A stretch of DNA of 33,301 bases from Scatonaster sp045598705 (lineage in GTDB: Bacteria; Bacillota; Clostridia; Saccharofermentanales; Saccharofermentanaceae): assembly GCA_045598705.1 (NCBI GenBank), contig JAZLMM010000023.1, forward strand, positions 1 to 33,301, read 5' to 3'. Below the pieces are notes generated by a model. That model ran no database searches. It was not told the DNA's origin and saw only the letters and a program-made list of their open reading frames with translations. This document shows positions 30,550 to 33,301 of this stretch, piece by piece (the first letter of the stretch is position 1; each line of letters begins with the position of its first letter). Made by a program: the position numbers and the translations under genes.

Positions 30550-30585
30550 ATCGATGTATATTTTCAAGAAAGCGAGTAATCGAAT

Positions 30586-31245
30586 ATGCCGGATCCAAAT
30601 TTGGAGAAACCGAAGTTAGATTTAAAGAAAATGGGCTTTAAGAAGTCAGTGATCCACCTTTGGACCTACTATAAGTGGTGGGTAATTATCCCCGTTATTG
30701 TGCTGATCATTATTGGCTCATTTGTTCATTCCTACCTTACCGCAACGAAGAAAGGTTACCTGAATATTGTTCTGGTAAATGCCAGATATGAGTGTAGCGA
30801 AGTGATGTTTGCCGATTATGCCGAGCAAATTGATGAGAAGATCATCGTCCAAAGTGATTACGTTGTCCCGAACAACGATGATTCAATCGATGTTTCCCAG
30901 GAAATGATCGCGAACCAGCAGAAATTGGTAACAAGTTTGACAGAGGGCGTAATCGATATTTGTGTGACCAATTCTCGTGCAATCAATGAATACGGTGAGA
31001 ATGGAGTACTTGACCTCAGACTCGTATTGAGTCAAGAACAGATTCAAGATCTCGAGAATCGTGATATGATCTACTATCTTGATTTTGAAGCAGAGAAGCA
31101 GGTGCCGATTGCCATTGAGGTAACCGGTCTACCGTACTTTGAACCTGCCTATGAAGGATCAGAAGAAAGACATTATCTCTTCCTTTCTAAGTATTCTGAT
31201 AAATATGAAGAAGAGAAACTCCTGCTGGAATTCCTCTTCTTCTAA
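30586..31245 (+). CDS. Uncharacterised single-span membrane protein
   Basis: I do not recognise a named family. The 219-residue protein has a short cytoplasmic basic head, one hydrophobic span (about residues 31-50, starting with Trp-Trp) and a soluble domain of about 165 residues outside the membrane. It has no lipobox and no clear catalytic motif. Proteins with a similar YYKWW-plus-hydrophobic-span start are common in Clostridia near YesL and solute-binding genes, which fits the neighbours here. The ribosome binding site is weak (AAAGCGAG). The gene converges with the YesL-like gene; the two are separated by only 42 bases. Confidence 0.75.
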   Translation: MPDPNLEKPKLDLKKMGFKKSVIHLWTYYKWWVIIPVIVLIIIGSFVHSYLTATKKGYLNIVLVNARYECSEVMFADYAEQIDEKIIVQSDYVVPNNDDSIDVSQEMIANQQKLVTSLTEGVIDICVTNSRAINEYGENGVLDLRLVLSQEQIQDLENRDMIYYLDFEAEKQVPIAIEVTGLPYFEPAYEGSEERHYLFLSKYSDKYEEEKLLLEFLFF

Positions 31246-31276
31246 TCAGCAACTACAAAATGTAAACCATCAGAGG

Positions 31277-31306
31277 CGAGGAGTGGATCACTCCTCGTCT
31301 TCTTCT
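31277..31306 (+). terminator. Hairpin at the convergent gene ends, overlapping the YesL stop codon
   Basis: A perfect 9-bp stem (31277-31285 with 31289-31297) with a GAT loop is followed by TCTTCTTCT on the plus strand. It would terminate the upstream plus-strand gene, and it covers the YesL-like stop codon on the other strand. The T tract is interrupted by C, so efficiency may be moderate. Confidence 0.55.
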
Positions 31307-32103
31307 ATCTCCGGAAGTTCTTCCGCGTCCTCCTCGACCTCATCCTCTTCTTCGTTGTCAAGCATCTCGTCATCCAAGTCCGCTGATTCATCCTCGTCGT
31401 CTGAATCTTCCCCCTCAATCTCAATCATATCGTCGTAATCAAGTTCCGTGATGGAGCCATCTGGATTGGTCTGAATCTTCTTCAAACCAAACGCACGATG
31501 GAGGAAGAGTGAGGAAAGAAGCGCACGCAAAGCGATGTTAAAGAACAAATCAAATCCAATCATGCCGAAGAAGAAATCTGGCACGAAATGGAGGAAGACG
31601 AGTGAGAAAATCCAGATAACGATGAGCATAACCGTAGTCTGAATCTTCTGGATGCTCAAGAGAATGGAATTCTTTATTGTATTCTTTAGTGAGTTCTCGA
31701 AGGAAGCAAGAAGAGGAAAGCCATATAGGAAAACTTGTGCAACAAGGAAAATCAGGACAAAGACAGCGTATTTCACGAAAGAGAAGCGCTCACTTACGAT
31801 ATCTGTACGCCAAATAATGAGATACAAATCAAATCCGAGAAAAGCACCTGCTGCAAGAATCATGAGCCACAAAGCGAGTCCCTTCTTAAAACTTGCTTTA
31901 AACTCCCCGAAGTACTCCTTATAGACAAGGAAATCCTCGCCACTTACGATCTTCAGACATACTTTATATAATGCACAAAGGGAAGGGCCGATCGTGATGA
32001 TTGGCAAACTAGTAAAAAGGAATAGAAGATTAACCCAGAAAATATTGAATACATTTGCGAGAAATCGCATAGCAGGGTTCTTAGAATTGAATAGATCGCT
32101 CAT
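31288..32103 (-). CDS. YesL-family (DUF624) membrane protein with acidic tail
   Basis: This 271-residue integral membrane protein matches the YesL/DUF624 family: an N-terminal motif with FWVNLLFLFTSLPIITIGPS and ALYKV, and about five hydrophobic spans up to residue 205. Members occur next to sugar ABC transporter genes; their function is not established. The last 53 residues (219-271) are nearly all Asp and Glu, an extension not typical of the family. AGAGGTAAAT precedes the start. It diverges from the solute-binding protein gene, whose downstream partners are outside the window. Confidence 0.9.
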   Translation of the reverse strand: MSDLFNSKNPAMRFLANVFNIFWVNLLFLFTSLPIITIGPSLCALYKVCLKIVSGEDFLVYKEYFGEFKASFKKGLALWLMILAAGAFLGFDLYLIIWRTDIVSERFSFVKYAVFVLIFLVAQVFLYGFPLLASFENSLKNTIKNSILLSIQKIQTTVMLIVIWIFSLVFLHFVPDFFFGMIGFDLFFNIALRALLSSLFLHRAFGLKKIQTNPDGSITELDYDDMIEIEGEDSDDEDESADLDDEMLDNEEEDEVEEDAEELPEIEEDEE

Positions 32104-32153
32104 GATTTACCTCTTTTGGACATTTTACATTAATAAAAAGAATGATGTGATAG

Positions 32154-32159
32154 ATTATA
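32154..32159 (-). promoter_or_regulatory. Extended -10 of the YesL-like gene
   Basis: On the minus strand TGGTATAAT is an extended -10 about 50 bases upstream of the start codon. The -35 (TGTTTT at 32177-32182) is weak. Confidence 0.55.
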
Positions 32160-32285
32160 CCAACATAGTAGATAAAAAAACAGAGTAAAACGTTTCGCTC
32201 AAGAAAAAACAAAAAATGCACAATTTTTGCATGGCAATTCGCAAGATTTGTAAAGCATGTGAGAGGGACAATGGTTATTATGTAC

Positions 32286-32318
32286 TTGTAGTTACAAAAA
32301 ACGGACGAAGTTTTCGTC
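32286..32318 (+). promoter_or_regulatory. Inverted repeats upstream of the solute-binding gene
   Basis: TTGTA-gt-TACAA (32286-32297) and GACGAA-gtt-TTCGTC (32304-32318) are two perfect inverted repeats between the YesL-like gene and the solute-binding gene. A third short palindrome, AAACGTTT, lies at 32188-32195. They are candidate operators for a sugar-responsive regulator or short mRNA hairpins. A possible -10 TATTAT is at 32276-32281. Confidence 0.4.
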
Positions 32319-32346
32319 AAAAATCTACAAATATCAGGAGGACGAT

Positions 32347-33301
32347 ATGAAAAAAGTAATTGCAAGTGTACTTTGCTTTGCTATGTGCGCTGGTCTGATG
32401 GCTGGTTGTGAGGACAAAGAGACTACAACAACAGCAGCATCAGAAGGTGATGCAACAACCACAACAGCTGCTCCAGACGGTTCTGACACAGAGGCTTCTG
32501 ACACAGAGGCAACTGACACAGAGGCTACAGAGACAGAGGGTGGCGAGGAGGCACCATCTACTGGTGCTACAACAGCTGATAGCTACGGTTCTGGTGACAT
32601 CGTTATCAAGCTCTATGCTATGTCTGCTGAGGTTCCGAACATGGTTGGCTCTTTCATGGCTACATACCCAGACATGGAGTCTAAGTACAAAGTAGAGTAC
32701 ATGTACTGCAACAATGATGGTCAGGGCTACGAGACAAAGTTGAACGCAGCTCTGCAGGCTGGTGAAGGTACCGCTCCGGACCTTTACGTTGCTGAGGCTG
32801 ACTACATCCTGCCTTACTCCACAGGTGATTTCTCCGGTTATGCTGCTACATACGAAGAGCTCATCGGTGCTGATGTAATGGACAAGGTTAAGGCTGCTGA
32901 GATTGCTGATTACACAGTAACACTCGGTTCCAACGCTGACGGCAAACTGGTTGCTCTCTGCTATCAGTGCACAGGTGGTGCTTTCATCTACAGAAGATCA
33001 CTCGCTGTACAGGCTTTCGGTACAGATGATCCTACTGAGATTGGTAACATCCTCGGTTCTGGTACACAGGCATGGGACAAGTTCTTCGATGCAGCTGCTA
33101 CACTCGCAGACAACGGTATTGCAATCGTTTCTGGTGATGGTGATATCTGGCACGCAGTTGAGAACAGCTCAACAAACGGTTGGATTGTAGACGATACACT
33201 CACAATCGACGCTAAGAGAGAGGCATTCATTGATATCTCTATGGATCTTACAGCTAATGGCTGGTCTAACCAGACTCAGGACTGGCAGGATGCTTGGTTC
33301 G
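32347..33301 (+). CDS. Extracellular solute-binding lipoprotein (family 1, sugar-type), 3'-truncated by window
   Basis: The reading frame is open to the window edge (318 complete codons), so the C-terminus is missing. The signal peptide ends in the lipobox LMAGC (C21). A low-complexity Ser/Thr/Asp/Glu linker follows (about 25-80), with DTEA repeats. The rest matches sugar-type ABC solute-binding proteins: DIVIKLYAMSAEVPNMVGSF, YETKLNAALQAGEGTAPDLY and a later TGGAFIYRRSLA. Its partner permeases would be downstream. Codon use is strongly biased to GCT, GGT and ACA, like the ribosomal genes, which implies high expression. CAGGAGGACG precedes the ATG. Confidence 0.93.
   Translation, partial: MKKVIASVLCFAMCAGLMAGCEDKETTTTAASEGDATTTTAAPDGSDTEASDTEATDTEATETEGGEEAPSTGATTADSYGSGDIVIKLYAMSAEVPNMVGSFMATYPDMESKYKVEYMYCNNDGQGYETKLNAALQAGEGTAPDLYVAEADYILPYSTGDFSGYAATYEELIGADVMDKVKAAEIADYTVTLGSNADGKLVALCYQCTGGAFIYRRSLAVQAFGTDDPTEIGNILGSGTQAWDKFFDAAATLADNGIAIVSGDGDIWHAVENSSTNGWIVDDTLTIDAKREAFIDISMDLTANGWSNQTQDWQDAWF

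Noticed and set aside
30364..30567. 67-codon minus-strand frame upstream of tRNA-Gly
   Set aside because: It covers the perfect tRNA-Gly promoter and is very AT-rich with no ribosome binding site.
32183..32200. CcpA cre site
   Set aside because: The AAACGTTT core is present, but flanking positions do not fit the cre consensus well enough.

Overview
The window looks like chromosomal DNA from a Gram-positive, low-to-moderate-GC Firmicute, most likely class Clostridia (a relative of Oscillospirales or Saccharofermentanales, possibly from gut or rumen). The reasons are AGGAGG-type ribosome binding sites, TTGACA/TATAAT promoters, a locus resembling the Firmicutes wal locus, zinc-type ribosomal protein L33, an L10-leader RNA, a cobalamin riboswitch, a YesL-family protein and a lipid-anchored family 9 cellulase. 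The genus cannot be fixed from sequence alone. No insertion sequence, prophage, CRISPR array, plasmid origin or attachment site was seen. Nearly all DNA is genes or recognisable RNA and regulatory sequence.

Layout. (1) 1-200: the tail of an rRNA operon (5S rRNA and terminator). (2) 233-5647: response regulator, sensor kinase, murA, metallo-hydrolase and rlmH, a version of the walRK...walJ-rlmH locus with murA inserted and walHI absent. (3) 5669-7915: a membrane-anchored protein alternating collagen triplets with Trp-rich modules, then a dCMP deaminase. (4) 7940-8818 (minus strand): a YfcE-type phosphodiesterase and a DUF1294 membrane protein. (5) 8862-17505: a ten-gene histidine operon, hisZ-hisG-hisD-hisC-hisB-orf137-purC-hisH-hisFI-hisE, under a near-consensus promoter. 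(6) 17533-21427: rpmG-secE-nusG and rplK-rplA-rplJ-rplL with several structured leaders; rpoB does not follow. (7) 21594-21856: tRNA-Met and tRNA-Glu. (8) 21867-24340: GH9 cellulase lipoprotein. (9) 24317-27421: cobalamin riboswitch and a BtuFCD-type importer. (10) 27426-28147: transglutaminase-like protein; tRNA-Cys follows. (11) 28433-30225: an unrecognised possibly helical-repeat protein and a eukaryotic-type (HIS6-like) HisA; tRNA-Gly follows on the minus strand. (12) 30522-33301: a one-span membrane protein, a YesL-like protein with an acidic tail (minus strand), and the start of a sugar-type solute-binding lipoprotein cut by the window edge.

How the genes fit together. The histidine pathway is complete in this window except for histinol-phosphate phosphatase. 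It is arranged unusually: HisG is the short form and needs HisZ; HisI is fused to HisF rather than to HisE; HisA is missing from the operon and is supplied about 12 kb away by the eukaryotic-type isomerase. purC sits inside the operon, and SAICAR synthetase feeds AICAR, the purine intermediate that HisFH also releases. The cellulase, the solute-binding protein and the SecE tail share Ser/Thr/Glu-rich extracytoplasmic linkers, which suggests a common surface-linker style in this organism.
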